A DNA stretch of 64,000 nt from Saprospiraceae bacterium (lineage in GTDB: Bacteria; Bacteroidota; Bacteroidia; Chitinophagales; Saprospiraceae): assembly GCA_020631355.1 (NCBI GenBank), contig JAHDHL010000001.1:519028-583027 (forward strand), read 5' to 3'. This document shows positions 46,029-55,867 of the stretch, one piece after another. The notes under the pieces are model-generated. The model was not told the origin of the DNA. It made no database searches and saw only the letters and a list, made by a program, of their open reading frames with translations. Position 1 is the first letter of the stretch, and each line of letters opens with the position of its first letter. The position numbers and the translations under genes are program-made.

Positions 46029-46050
46029 CTAATTTTCTATTTGAGAAACT

Positions 46051-47307
46051 ATGAAAACAAATAAGAGTAACTTTTTTTTATTAAAATTATTGATTCTAAT
46101 ATCCTCTTTCTCATGTATCAGTTGCGTTTCTTGTAATGATGCTGCAGCAAGAAAATCCACAATAAGGTACAATCAGTCTAAGGTGCCACATGATAAGTTA
46201 AACGTAGGAGTCTGGGATGAATATTACAGCAAGATAGTTGTTAAGAATGGAACTTATTCTTCACGGGATGAAGAAGAGAATACCTTTGATTTGTATGTGC
46301 CGGTTGATGATGATGGAAAGGAGTTAGTAAAACCTAAACCACTGATTGTATTGATGCATTCAGGTGCTTTTATCAAAGGGAATAAAAGGAATTATGTAAT
46401 TACTCAATATGCAAGGGACTTTAGTCGGATTGGTTTTGCGGTAGCAAGTATCAATTATAATAAGATAGATGATTTTGAATCTGTATTATTATCATCTGTT
46501 AGTAAGGTTAAGGGGAGAAAAGAAATAGTAATTGCAACAAAGGATGCAGTAGAGGCCATCATACATCTCAAGGAGAATCATAATGAGTATGGTATTGACC
46601 CTGATAATGTTTATGCCATGGGTTTCAGTGCAGGTGGAATAATCAGTAGTCATTTAGCGTTTATGGATGATGTTGAGGATGATGAGTATATTAATGATGG
46701 TGCTATTTGGAATAGGAGTATAGACAAGATTGTTTTGGGGAAAAATCGAAATTCTTCTCCATTGGTAAAAGGAGTGATTTCCTTGGGAGGAGGAGTAATG
46801 AACTACGAATTTGTTGATGATACGGATATACTGGAAACGCCTATCTTGATGATACATGGAGGCAATGATGGAATTGTACCTCTTGGTAAAGAGAGACCAT
46901 TTGCAGGATATAAGAGAAATTTGGGAATACATAAGGAAGCTTCGATGTCTTTTAATCTGGGAGTTTCTGCAAAAGGTCGTGATGATGGCGAAGTAATCAT
47001 GGATGTAGAGAAAAATACTTCTTTGGAAATCAAGGGATACGTAGATGCAAGTATATCAGAGGGGGCAATGGAAACATTCATTAATCTCTTTACTTCACCC
47101 ATGTGTGGTTCAAAGTGTATAGAGGAAAGGTTGAGTAAGAGGAATCAGAATTGTCAGTTGGTTGTGGTAAGGGATGCACCTCATGTTTTTATGTTGAATG
47201 AAGATGGATCATTTAATCAGACGTATAAACAAACCAGAGAATTGATATATCAATTTATTCAAAGGAATACAAGAAACCAATTTGCTAACAATAGGAGAAT
47301 TCGATAA
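46051..47307 (+). CDS. Alpha/beta-hydrolase fold lipoprotein
   Basis: 418 aa. The N-terminus FLLKLLILISSFSCISC offers a lipobox Cys (several Cys follow closely: SCISCVSC). The hydrolase core: LIVLMHSGAFIKGNKRN (about 101-117) gives the oxyanion loop, GFSAGGIISSHLAF near 191 gives the nucleophile Ser in G-x-S-x-G, and ILMIHGGNDGIVPL near 268 the Asp. A late RDAPHVFML supplies the His. It is similar to carboxylesterase/acetylesterase relatives. The substrate is unknown. It begins the right-hand cluster, one base before the VWA-like lipoprotein gene. Confidence 0.82.
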   Translation: MKTNKSNFFLLKLLILISSFSCISCVSCNDAAARKSTIRYNQSKVPHDKLNVGVWDEYYSKIVVKNGTYSSRDEEENTFDLYVPVDDDGKELVKPKPLIVLMHSGAFIKGNKRNYVITQYARDFSRIGFAVASINYNKIDDFESVLLSSVSKVKGRKEIVIATKDAVEAIIHLKENHNEYGIDPDNVYAMGFSAGGIISSHLAFMDDVEDDEYINDGAIWNRSIDKIVLGKNRNSSPLVKGVISLGGGVMNYEFVDDTDILETPILMIHGGNDGIVPLGKERPFAGYKRNLGIHKEASMSFNLGVSAKGRDDGEVIMDVEKNTSLEIKGYVDASISEGAMETFINLFTSPMCGSKCIEERLSKRNQNCQLVVVRDAPHVFMLNEDGSFNQTYKQTRELIYQFIQRNTRNQFANNRRIR

Positions 47308-47308
47308 A

Positions 47309-48820
47309 ATGAATAAGAAATATTGTTTTAGGATATTATCTTTTTTTGCGTTAGGACTCATTCTATTCTCAGGATGTGGTTCTTCTGGCGCAGGTGAAAT
47401 CAATCGGCTCATTACACAAGGACTGAAAGATAATGAGGGGATTTCCTCATCCGAATGGAAAGGAATCATGGATGTGGCTGGAAATATGGAAAATCCCTTA
47501 TCTGCTACTGAAGTCATGGATATGATAAAGGACAGGGGCAATAAAATGTGCCAGGCCAGAAGAGATCCCATTGATTGTGATTTTCCGATAGAGGGAAGTG
47601 CGGACAATGGTTCTACTAATACACCCAAGAGTCCTAGTCATTTCAGCATATATCTGGAAAACTCAGGTAGTATGTTCGGTTATATGAAAGGGAATTCCGA
47701 TTTCAAGAATGCCCTTATGGCTTTATGGACGAATATCAATAGACATGGTGAGAAGATAGATATTCAGTTCATTAATGATAAGGTTTATCCTGTCAAGGAA
47801 GAACTGGATGAATTCATAAAATTACTTGAACCCAATAAACTAAGGTCCGGTGATTTCGGTAAGACTGGATCGAGTAAGATCAGCCAGATATTACAAACAG
47901 TGGTTGATTCATTGGGTCATGATGATGAGGTGGCCGTAATATTATCAGATTTTATCTTCTCATTAGAGAAAGGTGGGGATATCGAGGGACAGTTACCTAC
48001 CCAAAGATATGGTGTGACTAATATTATCAATAATTCCAGATTAGTAGAGAAAGGTTATGCATTCCTCGTTTTGAAATTCGAATCAGAATTTGATGGTGGT
48101 TACTACAATGTGGATAATGATAGAATTCAGTACAAAGGTAAGCGCCCATACTATGTGATAGTGACAGGAAAGACGGAAGCTCTCATGCAATTCGTCAAAC
48201 GGTATGATGTCGAGGAATACAGGGGGTTTGAAACATATGCCTTAATCTATAACAATTCCTCTCTGGATAAGGTGCCTTACTATTCCATTTTGGAAACCTA
48301 CAGAAATGGCCGTTTCAGAACCAAAGAAAGAACCGGTCCATCCAAGGGGATAGAAAAGGTACAGTACAATACAAGGGATGGGAAAATATTCGAATTTGCC
48401 ATTACTGCGGATTTGTCCAAACTCGGACTCAGTGATGATTACTTGTTGGATAAGGCCAACTATGCCGTAAAGTCATCTAAGGATGATGTTTTCAATGTCT
48501 TTGAGGTCATTCCAATCAATAAGGGGGAATTGACTTCTACGGATGCACGTGAACATGCAGGTGAGGGTACACATGTAATCAAGATACAATCAGAAAGTAT
48601 TACTTCCGGATCACAAAATCTGGATATACAGCTGCTCCGCCAATTGCCATCCTGGGTTAGGGAATCCTCAACTTCCGATGATAGGGGAGTAAAGCCCGGC
48701 CAAGAATATGACAAGACATTCGGATTTGAGTATTTGGTTGAGGGAATATCCGATAGTTACAAACCCCTTGACGAATCCGATGACATTTACTGCGATTTTA
48801 CAATCTCATTGGAACGATAA
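47309..48820 (+). CDS. VWA-like lipoprotein with altered metal site
   Basis: 503 aa from the ATG at 47309 (the frame opens 9 codons earlier, but MNKKYCFRILSF begins the signal). SPII signal ALGLILFSGC. The middle (about 110-230) looks like a von Willebrand A domain: SIYLENSGSMFGYM, where the MIDAS pattern DxSxS is ENSGS with Glu for Asp, and VAVILSDFIFS, which supplies a late Asp. Then follow about 240 residues of beta-rich sequence. VWA domains mediate metal-dependent binding, so it is probably a periplasmic or surface assembly partner of the cluster's machine. Confidence 0.75.
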   Translation: MNKKYCFRILSFFALGLILFSGCGSSGAGEINRLITQGLKDNEGISSSEWKGIMDVAGNMENPLSATEVMDMIKDRGNKMCQARRDPIDCDFPIEGSADNGSTNTPKSPSHFSIYLENSGSMFGYMKGNSDFKNALMALWTNINRHGEKIDIQFINDKVYPVKEELDEFIKLLEPNKLRSGDFGKTGSSKISQILQTVVDSLGHDDEVAVILSDFIFSLEKGGDIEGQLPTQRYGVTNIINNSRLVEKGYAFLVLKFESEFDGGYYNVDNDRIQYKGKRPYYVIVTGKTEALMQFVKRYDVEEYRGFETYALIYNNSSLDKVPYYSILETYRNGRFRTKERTGPSKGIEKVQYNTRDGKIFEFAITADLSKLGLSDDYLLDKANYAVKSSKDDVFNVFEVIPINKGELTSTDAREHAGEGTHVIKIQSESITSGSQNLDIQLLRQLPSWVRESSTSDDRGVKPGQEYDKTFGFEYLVEGISDSYKPLDESDDIYCDFTISLER

Positions 48821-48851
48821 ATCTTACAATAACTTAAAATCAAATATAATT

Positions 48852-49253
48852 ATGGACTTCAATGCATTCTTTGCTAACCTCTTTGAGCTTTGGGGATTAG
48901 TATTTCATCCTATTTCTAATGACCTCTATTCTTTCGGGATATTCACTACGGTGGGATTCGTTATGCTAGCATTGGCTCTACTGACAGTCATTGCCTACTA
49001 TTATATTATCAACTCAGTGAGATTCTGTAGATTCAGACATTGGCTGATGATGTTTCTTGGCAGCTCTATCGTAACAACGATATTCTCTTGGATATATGCG
49101 TTCAATACATTCAACTACAATGGGGTAACCTACGCATTCGGAGATTATATGACATTCATCTTGGTCGTCTTGGTATGGTCAATGTTTTTCTTCTTCCTTT
49201 TCTCAATGATATTGAAATGGGGAAGTAGGAATGCCAAACGATCACCTTTCTAA
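48852..49253 (+). CDS. Small membrane protein, three TM segments
   Basis: 133 aa. The frame opens at 48708, inside the previous gene, but the ATG at 48852 (MDFNAFFANLF) fits: it follows that gene by 31 bases and leads directly into the hydrophobic segments. Three transmembrane helices are seen: FGIFTTVGFVMLALALLTVI (about 24-45), FLGSSIVTTIFSWIYAF (64-82) and YMTFILVVLVWSMFFFFLFS (98-120). A short basic C-terminus (RNAKRSPF) would be cytoplasmic. I know no family. Its place before the tubulin-like gene suggests a membrane anchor for it. Confidence 0.7.
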   Translation: MDFNAFFANLFELWGLVFHPISNDLYSFGIFTTVGFVMLALALLTVIAYYYIINSVRFCRFRHWLMMFLGSSIVTTIFSWIYAFNTFNYNGVTYAFGDYMTFILVVLVWSMFFFFLFSMILKWGSRNAKRSPF

Positions 49254-49302
49254 AACCAGCTAGTTCTAGTTCAATAATACAAAAAACCTTAATTCAAAAT
49301 AT

Positions 49303-50817
49303 ATGCGACGCTTATATCTTTTCTGCATAGGAGGTACCGGGGTCAGGGTATTGAAATCCTTGGTCTTTTTAATGGCATCAGGAGTGGATGTCAAGGCAGA
49401 CGAAATTATCCCGATTATTATCGACCCTGATAAATCCAACGGAGACGTGACCCGTACAGTGAACATCATGAAACAGTATGATACCATTAGGGATGTCTTG
49501 AAGAAAAATGGCTTTAAGAATAGTAAATTCTTCCAAAGGGAAATGAAAACCTTGGCTAAGGTTGAGGCAGAATCCGCCAAGGATGGCGAAAGATTGAGGG
49601 AAGAAGATAACACGTACCGCTTCAATATAGATGGTACAGCTGAAGGGAAATTCAGGGATTTCATCAATTTTAACCAGTTGGATGAGATTGATCAGTTATT
49701 GGTCAATGGACTATATAAAAATGCAGAACTCAATCAGGATTTGAATGTGGGGTTCAAAGGAAAGCCTCACATGGGAACAATTGTATTGAACAAGTTCTCC
49801 GAATCCATTGATTTCACTACATTTTCCAACCTGATAGAGGAAAACGATAGGGTATTCATCATTAGCTCGATTTTCGGAGGTACAGGAGCCGCAGGGTTCC
49901 CTCTCTTGGTCAAGAACCTTAGGAAACCCCCACAGAGGACCAATGTCCAAAAGATAGAACACCTGAAGAATGCAAAGGTAGGAGCAGTCACCGTTCTACC
50001 TTATTTTAATGTAACGGTTAATAATGACAGTGAGATTGATTCCAGTACTTTCATGAATAAGGCTAAGGCCGCTCTGGAGTATTATTACAGGAATATCTCA
50101 GATAATAATGAATTGAATGCACTCTATTACATAGGTGATCTGAGTAAGGGGACCTATGAGAATAATGAGGGTGAATCCGCTCAGAGGAATAAGGCGCATT
50201 TGATTGAATTCCTTTCGGCACTTTCCGTCGTGGATTTCCTTGAGAATGATGAAGCTATTGAGGGTTCCGAAAATGGCAGGGCCAAGAATCCTATCTACAA
50301 GGAGTACGGCCTTGTGGGGGGCGACGAAAGAAATGTGAATTTCATGCATCTAGACCCTTTCGTTAGGAAGAATATAGCTAAAAGGATGATTCAATTCACC
50401 TACATGATTCAGTTTGTGAATAAGCATATGGATCTTTCCAAGAATGATACTTATACCAAGGTATTCCATGAAAAGAGCATTGTGGATACGGCCTTTTTCA
50501 AGCATTATCTCAAGAAATTCAATAATAGTTATTTGTCATGGTTGAGGGAAATGTCCGAGAACATGAGGAAATTCTACCCCCTCAAATGGAATTTGGAATC
50601 CGATTATTATCACACGCAAGTCAATGGTGTGGAACAAAAGAAGACAGGTCTTTTCAGTAAATCATCGAATTGGGATGATAGGAACTATGTCGATTATTTG
50701 AATAAAGCAGTAAAGAAGATAGACTCGGGGCATAGTATAGAGAACCAGTTCATGGATTTATTCGAATTCGCAACGGATGAGATTTTCAACGATCGTATTG
50801 CAAAAAGCTTTAAGTAA
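49303..50817 (+). CDS. Tubulin/FtsZ-like protein (Tubulin_2-type)
   Basis: 504 aa. The N-terminus RRLYLFCIGGTGVRVLKSL is a Rossmann-like nucleotide-binding opening as in tubulin-like families. SSIFGGTGAAGFPLLVKNL (about 188-206) is a variant of the tubulin/FtsZ signature GGGTG(T/S)G, placed at the expected distance from the start. Then follow FVNKHMDLSK-type helices and a C-terminal region of unknown fold. GTP binding and polymerisation are inferred. Similar divergent FtsZ-like families have been proposed, from operon context, to remodel membranes. It is 49 bases after the small membrane protein and 21 before the SrfB-like gene. Confidence 0.75.
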   Translation: MRRLYLFCIGGTGVRVLKSLVFLMASGVDVKADEIIPIIIDPDKSNGDVTRTVNIMKQYDTIRDVLKKNGFKNSKFFQREMKTLAKVEAESAKDGERLREEDNTYRFNIDGTAEGKFRDFINFNQLDEIDQLLVNGLYKNAELNQDLNVGFKGKPHMGTIVLNKFSESIDFTTFSNLIEENDRVFIISSIFGGTGAAGFPLLVKNLRKPPQRTNVQKIEHLKNAKVGAVTVLPYFNVTVNNDSEIDSSTFMNKAKAALEYYYRNISDNNELNALYYIGDLSKGTYENNEGESAQRNKAHLIEFLSALSVVDFLENDEAIEGSENGRAKNPIYKEYGLVGGDERNVNFMHLDPFVRKNIAKRMIQFTYMIQFVNKHMDLSKNDTYTKVFHEKSIVDTAFFKHYLKKFNNSYLSWLREMSENMRKFYPLKWNLESDYYHTQVNGVEQKKTGLFSKSSNWDDRNYVDYLNKAVKKIDSGHSIENQFMDLFEFATDEIFNDRIAKSFK

Positions 50818-50838
50818 CACTCAAATTCAGAAAGAACC

Positions 50839-53800
50839 ATGTCTAATAATAAAGATATTCATATACTAAGGATTTACCAAGAAGGCGGTACAGGAGGTGA
50901 GGGCTGGCACGAAGTGGAAAGTAATCCTTATACCCCTAATGATATTAAGAAGATTTCCGACCCTACAGGAGGAACAGACAAGAAAGAAATTACTTCTATC
51001 CCATCTCCTTTTGCTCGTTTGCACTTACATGAAACTGCATTCAAAGCCGTTACAAGTGCTGCGAATCGTAGGGATGGAGTTGATTTGGACGCCCTGAATG
51101 GGAATTCATTATATCACAAAATCATTTCTGATTCACTGGATGTAGCCCAGATATTCTTCAAGTTCGATTTATTGAAGTTGAGTAATCCCGATAGGGATAT
51201 TACCGTCCATAAATGGAACCTGAAAGATAGGGTACAAAGAATCAAGGAGTATGGAACGGAAAACCAAAGGTTATTAGCCGAAACCCTGGAGTTATTCTGG
51301 GAAAGGGACGGTGATAACTCTAAGTTTTCCAAAGTGGATGCGCTTCATCTATTAACGATAGATTATCAAATGATTGGTGGTACATCCCCATCTACGCTTT
51401 TTTTCTCAACAGCAAATGATAAGACATTTGTCAATTTCAGAGAAGGCGAGGATACGTTTTTTGATGACGAATATTTTCCATTGTATAAGCGAACTGCGGA
51501 TATTCGCTTCTTGAAGTATCTCTTTGGCTTATTTGAGCTATATGAGAATTTGCAGGTAGATATGCCACTGTTCTATAATTATCTGGAAGCCAATAGGAAA
51601 GCACTCAGACAGTATAATGAGACGATTTATGGCGAAATAGAGAGTTTCATCAGAAGTATTACACAGGCAAAATTCCATGAGGAATTTGATCGCTGGGATA
51701 ACAGTTCGCCAGTATTCGTTCACAGGGGAATTGAGCACTTGAAGAAGAATGTTGAGGACCCTGGAGGAGCCAATGATTTCCATATCAAATCAGTAAAATT
51801 CACAGATCCTAAGAAGCCATTAGTACTTCAAAATGGATTCGCCCGTGGGCTCAAGTATTTCGGTGGCGCATGGAATCCGCAGACAATCGTACCATTCAAG
51901 GTTGATACTCATTGGTCAGAGCGAATTTGTCCGGGTCAGGATGTCAAGTATCCTTATTTGGTAGTTTCTGATTTCTTGGAATCCACCTTGATGGAACTTC
52001 CGTATGGTCTGGATGATACCTATTTCTTCTCAGGGAATAGGCAGGATTTTTTCTATGGAGATCAGAATTCAATGGATTACCCAGATAACGGATTCCTGAT
52101 ACCTATTACCAAACTCTACTTTGATTTCTTCGATATTCAAGATTTGAAAGATCAATTGAGAATCATTAAAATTAATGATGATTCGATTAAGGTTGAGTTG
52201 AAGATTCCAATATCAAAGGATAATGAAAATATTGTCTTTGAGAGGATTTACACAAGAGGCCTTGCAGCAGATGAGGCTTCCAACCAGGGAGCGATAGAGG
52301 AAGCTCCGATTAGTATCGGAATAACACCGTTCAGTGTGGATAATGAGGCGAATCACCAGATTGTTGGGCTTATAGATGCAACAACAGATAATTATGACCT
52401 AACATTCTACAGAAACTATCCGGATAGTTGCCAAATCCTAAATGAACATAATAAGGACTATAAGACAACAAAGAGGAGTGATATTAATGAGCATAGTCAC
52501 AATGCCACTTCCACATATCACATCATGGACAAGAATTATGACCTGATTCAGGTGAGTTGTCCCTCTAAGGATCACAATGGTTTCTTTGTCCCCATTATTC
52601 GTAATAGAATTGATGGTAAAAAAGGAGTTAAATTCGTTTTTGCCATTGATTTTGGTACCACAAATACTCATGTGGAATATAAGCGGGATGGGCAAAATCC
52701 AATGTCTTTTGAAATATTAGGACCTAATGATGGTCAGGATGATAGGCAACTTATCACATCTGTTGATAGTTTTTGGAGATGTAGGGATTATCCGATGCTA
52801 TTTGATTTATTGGAAAGAGAAATCAGTCCGATACAAATTTCTGATAGAGGCAAGTACCGCTTCCCAACTCGTACAGTTGTATCCGAAATTCAAGGATTCA
52901 ACCATAATTCAACCATGTATCCGGTAGCTGATATCTCGATTCCGTATGGATACGAATCCTTAGCGAAATTGGGTAATGAGGTATATACGACCAACCTCAA
53001 ATGGCAGCCGTTGAGTGATGATAATATGGCTGTTAGGAATGAGAAAAGGGTCAAGGCTTTCATAGAATCATTAATGATTCAAATTAGGAATAAAATCTTA
53101 ATGAATGGAGGTAAATTGGAGGATACGGATATTATTTGGTTCTATCCTTCTAGTATGAAAACGAATCAAATCAGTAAGTACAGAAGGATTTGGACAGAAG
53201 CTTACCAGAAGTATTTCAATAAGCGAAAGAAACCTATCGAATACTCGGAGTCAGAAGCTCCGTTCTATATCTATTATGGCAAGGGTGAAGTAAATGCCCA
53301 TGGAGCTCCTGTGCTGAATATAGATATAGGTGGAGGAACGACCGACATCGTAGTTTTTGAAGAAGAAGATCCTAAGTTCCTTACTTCGTTCAAGTTTGCA
53401 GGTGATGCTTGTTTTGGTGATGCATATGCCAAAGTGAGTTCTGCACAAAACGGGTTTGTCAAACAATTCAGAGGAACTGTTGAAAACTTCCTATCCCAAA
53501 ATCAGACAGACCTATTCGACCTGTATCAGGTATTCCAACAATTGACCAATGTGGGTTCAAGTCGTTCAGCTGATATCATGGCTTTCTTTTTCTCATTGGA
53601 AAATAGCAATTATATCAAGGATAAGGATTTGGATTTCAGCATTACAAAGAGAATTGCAGATAATGAGGACTTCAAAATCATATTCATCATATTCTTCTCA
53701 GCTATCATTTATCATATAGCCAAGTTGATGCACAAGTTTGGTTTGGCCAAGCCGGGGTACATCTGTTTGAGTGGTAATGGTTCCAAGATTGTGAATTTGC

Positions 53801-54429
53801 TGGACGAAGACCCAGACTTGGAAGTTGCTGCCAAACTAGCTCAGTTGATTTTTGAAAAAGTATACGATGAGCAGTATGGAGGAATGAATGTCTCTAGTTT
53901 GAGAATCATCCAAAGTGACCAACCTAAGAGGGCTACTTGTCAAGGAGGACTGATGAAGACCGGAGGAAAGAGCAGCTTTGATAAGTTGGTTCTTCTTGGT
54001 GATGAAATCGGTACTTATATTAATAACAATAGAGTACATTTTGACTCTAATCTGGTGAAGTATTCCGAGTTAGGTGATCAGATTTCAGTTCCAGAATCAG
54101 GAAGCCATCAAGATGGTGAACCAACCAGTGAAAAACTGATTACGATGAGTCAGTCAGTAGTCAATGAAGTGCATCACTTTGCTGATTTGGTGATTGATTT
54201 GAACAAGGAATTCAGTTACGAGAATTATTTCGGCCTAGATATTACCAAGTTGGAAGATTACAGGCGAATACTCAAATCTGAGACCTTGGGAAGAATCAAT
54301 CAGGGGATTGCAGACCGATTGGGTAATATGAATAACAAGGATAGTGAAATAGAGGAAACCCTATTCTTCTACCCATTGGTTATTGGCTTGTTCGAAATGA
54401 CCAAGTTTATCCACGGCAAAGGAAGATAA
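50839..54429 (+). CDS. Giant SrfB-like protein with actin/Hsp70 ATPase core
   Basis: 1196 aa. The N-terminal half (1-590) has no family I can name. The ATPase core is in the C-terminal half: FAIDFGTTNTHVEY (about 600-613) is the phosphate-1 loop, LNIDIGGGTTDIVVFEE (about 825-841) is the phosphate-2 loop, and GYICLSGNGSKI (about 973) is the adenosine motif, in the order of the actin/Hsp70/FtsA superfamily. Length and motif order recall the virulence factor SrfB family. The best guess is an ATP-dependent filament or scaffold. It sits directly after the tubulin-like gene, so an actin-like and a tubulin-like NTPase are co-encoded. An intrinsic terminator follows. Confidence 0.75.
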   Translation: MSNNKDIHILRIYQEGGTGGEGWHEVESNPYTPNDIKKISDPTGGTDKKEITSIPSPFARLHLHETAFKAVTSAANRRDGVDLDALNGNSLYHKIISDSLDVAQIFFKFDLLKLSNPDRDITVHKWNLKDRVQRIKEYGTENQRLLAETLELFWERDGDNSKFSKVDALHLLTIDYQMIGGTSPSTLFFSTANDKTFVNFREGEDTFFDDEYFPLYKRTADIRFLKYLFGLFELYENLQVDMPLFYNYLEANRKALRQYNETIYGEIESFIRSITQAKFHEEFDRWDNSSPVFVHRGIEHLKKNVEDPGGANDFHIKSVKFTDPKKPLVLQNGFARGLKYFGGAWNPQTIVPFKVDTHWSERICPGQDVKYPYLVVSDFLESTLMELPYGLDDTYFFSGNRQDFFYGDQNSMDYPDNGFLIPITKLYFDFFDIQDLKDQLRIIKINDDSIKVELKIPISKDNENIVFERIYTRGLAADEASNQGAIEEAPISIGITPFSVDNEANHQIVGLIDATTDNYDLTFYRNYPDSCQILNEHNKDYKTTKRSDINEHSHNATSTYHIMDKNYDLIQVSCPSKDHNGFFVPIIRNRIDGKKGVKFVFAIDFGTTNTHVEYKRDGQNPMSFEILGPNDGQDDRQLITSVDSFWRCRDYPMLFDLLEREISPIQISDRGKYRFPTRTVVSEIQGFNHNSTMYPVADISIPYGYESLAKLGNEVYTTNLKWQPLSDDNMAVRNEKRVKAFIESLMIQIRNKILMNGGKLEDTDIIWFYPSSMKTNQISKYRRIWTEAYQKYFNKRKKPIEYSESEAPFYIYYGKGEVNAHGAPVLNIDIGGGTTDIVVFEEEDPKFLTSFKFAGDACFGDAYAKVSSAQNGFVKQFRGTVENFLSQNQTDLFDLYQVFQQLTNVGSSRSADIMAFFFSLENSNYIKDKDLDFSITKRIADNEDFKIIFIIFFSAIIYHIAKLMHKFGLAKPGYICLSGNGSKIVNLLDEDPDLEVAAKLAQLIFEKVYDEQYGGMNVSSLRIIQSDQPKRATCQGGLMKTGGKSSFDKLVLLGDEIGTYINNNRVHFDSNLVKYSELGDQISVPESGSHQDGEPTSEKLITMSQSVVNEVHHFADLVIDLNKEFSYENYFGLDITKLEDYRRILKSETLGRINQGIADRLGNMNNKDSEIEETLFFYPLVIGLFEMTKFIHGKGR

Positions 54430-54446
54430 AATTATAGGAAGCCATC

Positions 54447-54479
54447 AAAGGCAGTTCTCTTTACAGGGAACTGCTTTTT
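54447..54479 (+). terminator. Rho-independent terminator after the SrfB-like gene
   Basis: GCAGTTC (54451-54457) pairs with GAACTGC (54468-54474), extended by A-T pairs, and is followed by TTTTT. It splits the twelve-gene set into two transcription units, 46051-54429 and 54544 onward. Confidence 0.8.
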
Positions 54480-54543
54480 GTGGTTGACTGGGTCTAACCA
54501 CTAATGAAAAAAATCATCCTCCTTCAAACTTAATACACGCATT

Positions 54544-55788
54544 ATGAAATCAATAATTACCTCCACCATATTCATACTATTATTCAATATATCGTCAACC
54601 TTTGCGAATGAAACTTCTTACGATGAAGTCAAGAAGAAATTGGAACAAATAAGAACAAACCTAGGGGAAGATGATGCCAAGGTCGATAATGAGGAAGCTT
54701 ATCAAAAGGATATCCTTTCTCATTTCCAAGGAGATAAAGGACAGAAGTTTGTGGCAAGTCTAAAAGCATTTTTAGAAACTAGTGATCCTGGGAAAAATTA
54801 TAGTAGTGCTATTAATAATGCTGCAAAAAAAATCAAATATGAGGGTATGGAAATTTCTGCACCAAAAATTTCCATCTGTGGATCTCAAGAACAGGATTGT
54901 AACCCGTCATATCCTCCCAAGGATAATATGTCCCGACAATTTCAAGTAGCTAAATACCATATGGCTACTTTGTATGCCTTGGAAGTACATAAGGCATTGG
55001 AAGCAAGTACCATGAATACAAAGGAATCAGCCCTTTATGCTTTTTATCATGGAAAAGAGTCTGGTGCTGAGGGAGGTCAAACAGGGGGTGAAATACAAGA
55101 AAGAGAAGCTGCGAGAAGAAAAGGAGCAAGTACTACTGTTTCAGGAGAAACCCCTTCCTGGCTGACTCCCGTTATTGGTGTGATTGGTCTTTTATCCTTA
55201 GCAGGATTTGTATTGGGGTTATTGAGTTTTCTACAATTGAGGAAGCAGAAAGCCGAAGCAGAAAAAAGAGCAGAGGATGAAGCCGAAAGAAAAAAGAATG
55301 AATCACCTAAGAAAGTGGATTATTCTTCAGAAATCGCTAGTCTGAATCGTTCCAATTCATCAATGAGTAACGAAATAGCTGACTTGCGCAGAAGATTGGT
55401 GAATATGGAGAACAGAAACCAAAGTCAAAGAAACACACCAGCAGTATCCAATCCAACATCGTCCAAACAGGCACCACCCAAGAAAGTATTCTACTCTGGT
55501 ACACCAGGTAATGGAGTATTCACCCAAAGGTCCTTGGAAAAGAATATGAATCCCAATAAGCATACCTATGTGATTCATGTCATCAATGATAATACAGCAG
55601 AATACACGTTGAATGATAATCCTGTCATTTTGAAAAAGGCATTCAATGTTCCTAATTCATACATTACCCCGGGCTTTGAATTAAGGAAGAATCCGTCTTA
55701 TGCTAAGTATTCGATAGTCAAGAAAGGTAAGCTAGCTAAGGATGGGGAGAATTGGCGCATTACCCAAAAGGGAATCATCCAAGGTTAA
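54544..55788 (+). CDS. Membrane-anchored coiled-coil protein with shared C-terminal domain (paralogue 1)
   Basis: 414 aa. A signal peptide (ITSTIFILLFNISSTFA) starts an exported N-terminal part of about 170 aa with two Cys near 113-120 (CGSQEQDCNPSY), then a TM helix (VIGVIGLLSLAGFVLGLLSF, about 201-222). It is followed by a charged coiled coil (QLRKQKAEAEKRAEDEAERK, then SSEIASLNRSNSSMSNEIADL cited in part as SNEIADLRRRL). The C-terminal domain (about 313-414: KKVFYSGTPGNG ... NWRITQKGII) is shared with the next two genes and would lie in the cytoplasm. Function unknown. Confidence 0.72.
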   Translation: MKSIITSTIFILLFNISSTFANETSYDEVKKKLEQIRTNLGEDDAKVDNEEAYQKDILSHFQGDKGQKFVASLKAFLETSDPGKNYSSAINNAAKKIKYEGMEISAPKISICGSQEQDCNPSYPPKDNMSRQFQVAKYHMATLYALEVHKALEASTMNTKESALYAFYHGKESGAEGGQTGGEIQEREAARRKGASTTVSGETPSWLTPVIGVIGLLSLAGFVLGLLSFLQLRKQKAEAEKRAEDEAERKKNESPKKVDYSSEIASLNRSNSSMSNEIADLRRRLVNMENRNQSQRNTPAVSNPTSSKQAPPKKVFYSGTPGNGVFTQRSLEKNMNPNKHTYVIHVINDNTAEYTLNDNPVILKKAFNVPNSYITPGFELRKNPSYAKYSIVKKGKLAKDGENWRITQKGIIQG

Positions 55789-55867
55789 TTCCCGAGGAAT
55801 CAATAAGGAAAGGAGGGTCCTGAACCATTAAAACCATTGTAGAAAACCAAAGTCAATCTAATATTGA

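Larger units (their letters stand above)
45545..46050. other. 506-bp gene-free gap at the border of the right-hand cluster
   Basis: No ORF worth calling lies here. It is AT-rich. The plus-strand element TACATTTG (45869-45876) and the hairpin at 46011-46028 are the only recognisable items. The gap separates the T9SS gene from the twelve-gene cluster, and probably holds promoters for both. Confidence 0.6.

Noticed and set aside
48544..48560. CACGTG within the VWA-like gene
   Set aside because: The flanking arms (GATG and AACATG) do not match parS.
54481..54520. Short inverted repeat TGGTT/AACCA ahead of paralogue 1
   Set aside because: Only five base pairs with a long loop; common by chance in this base composition.
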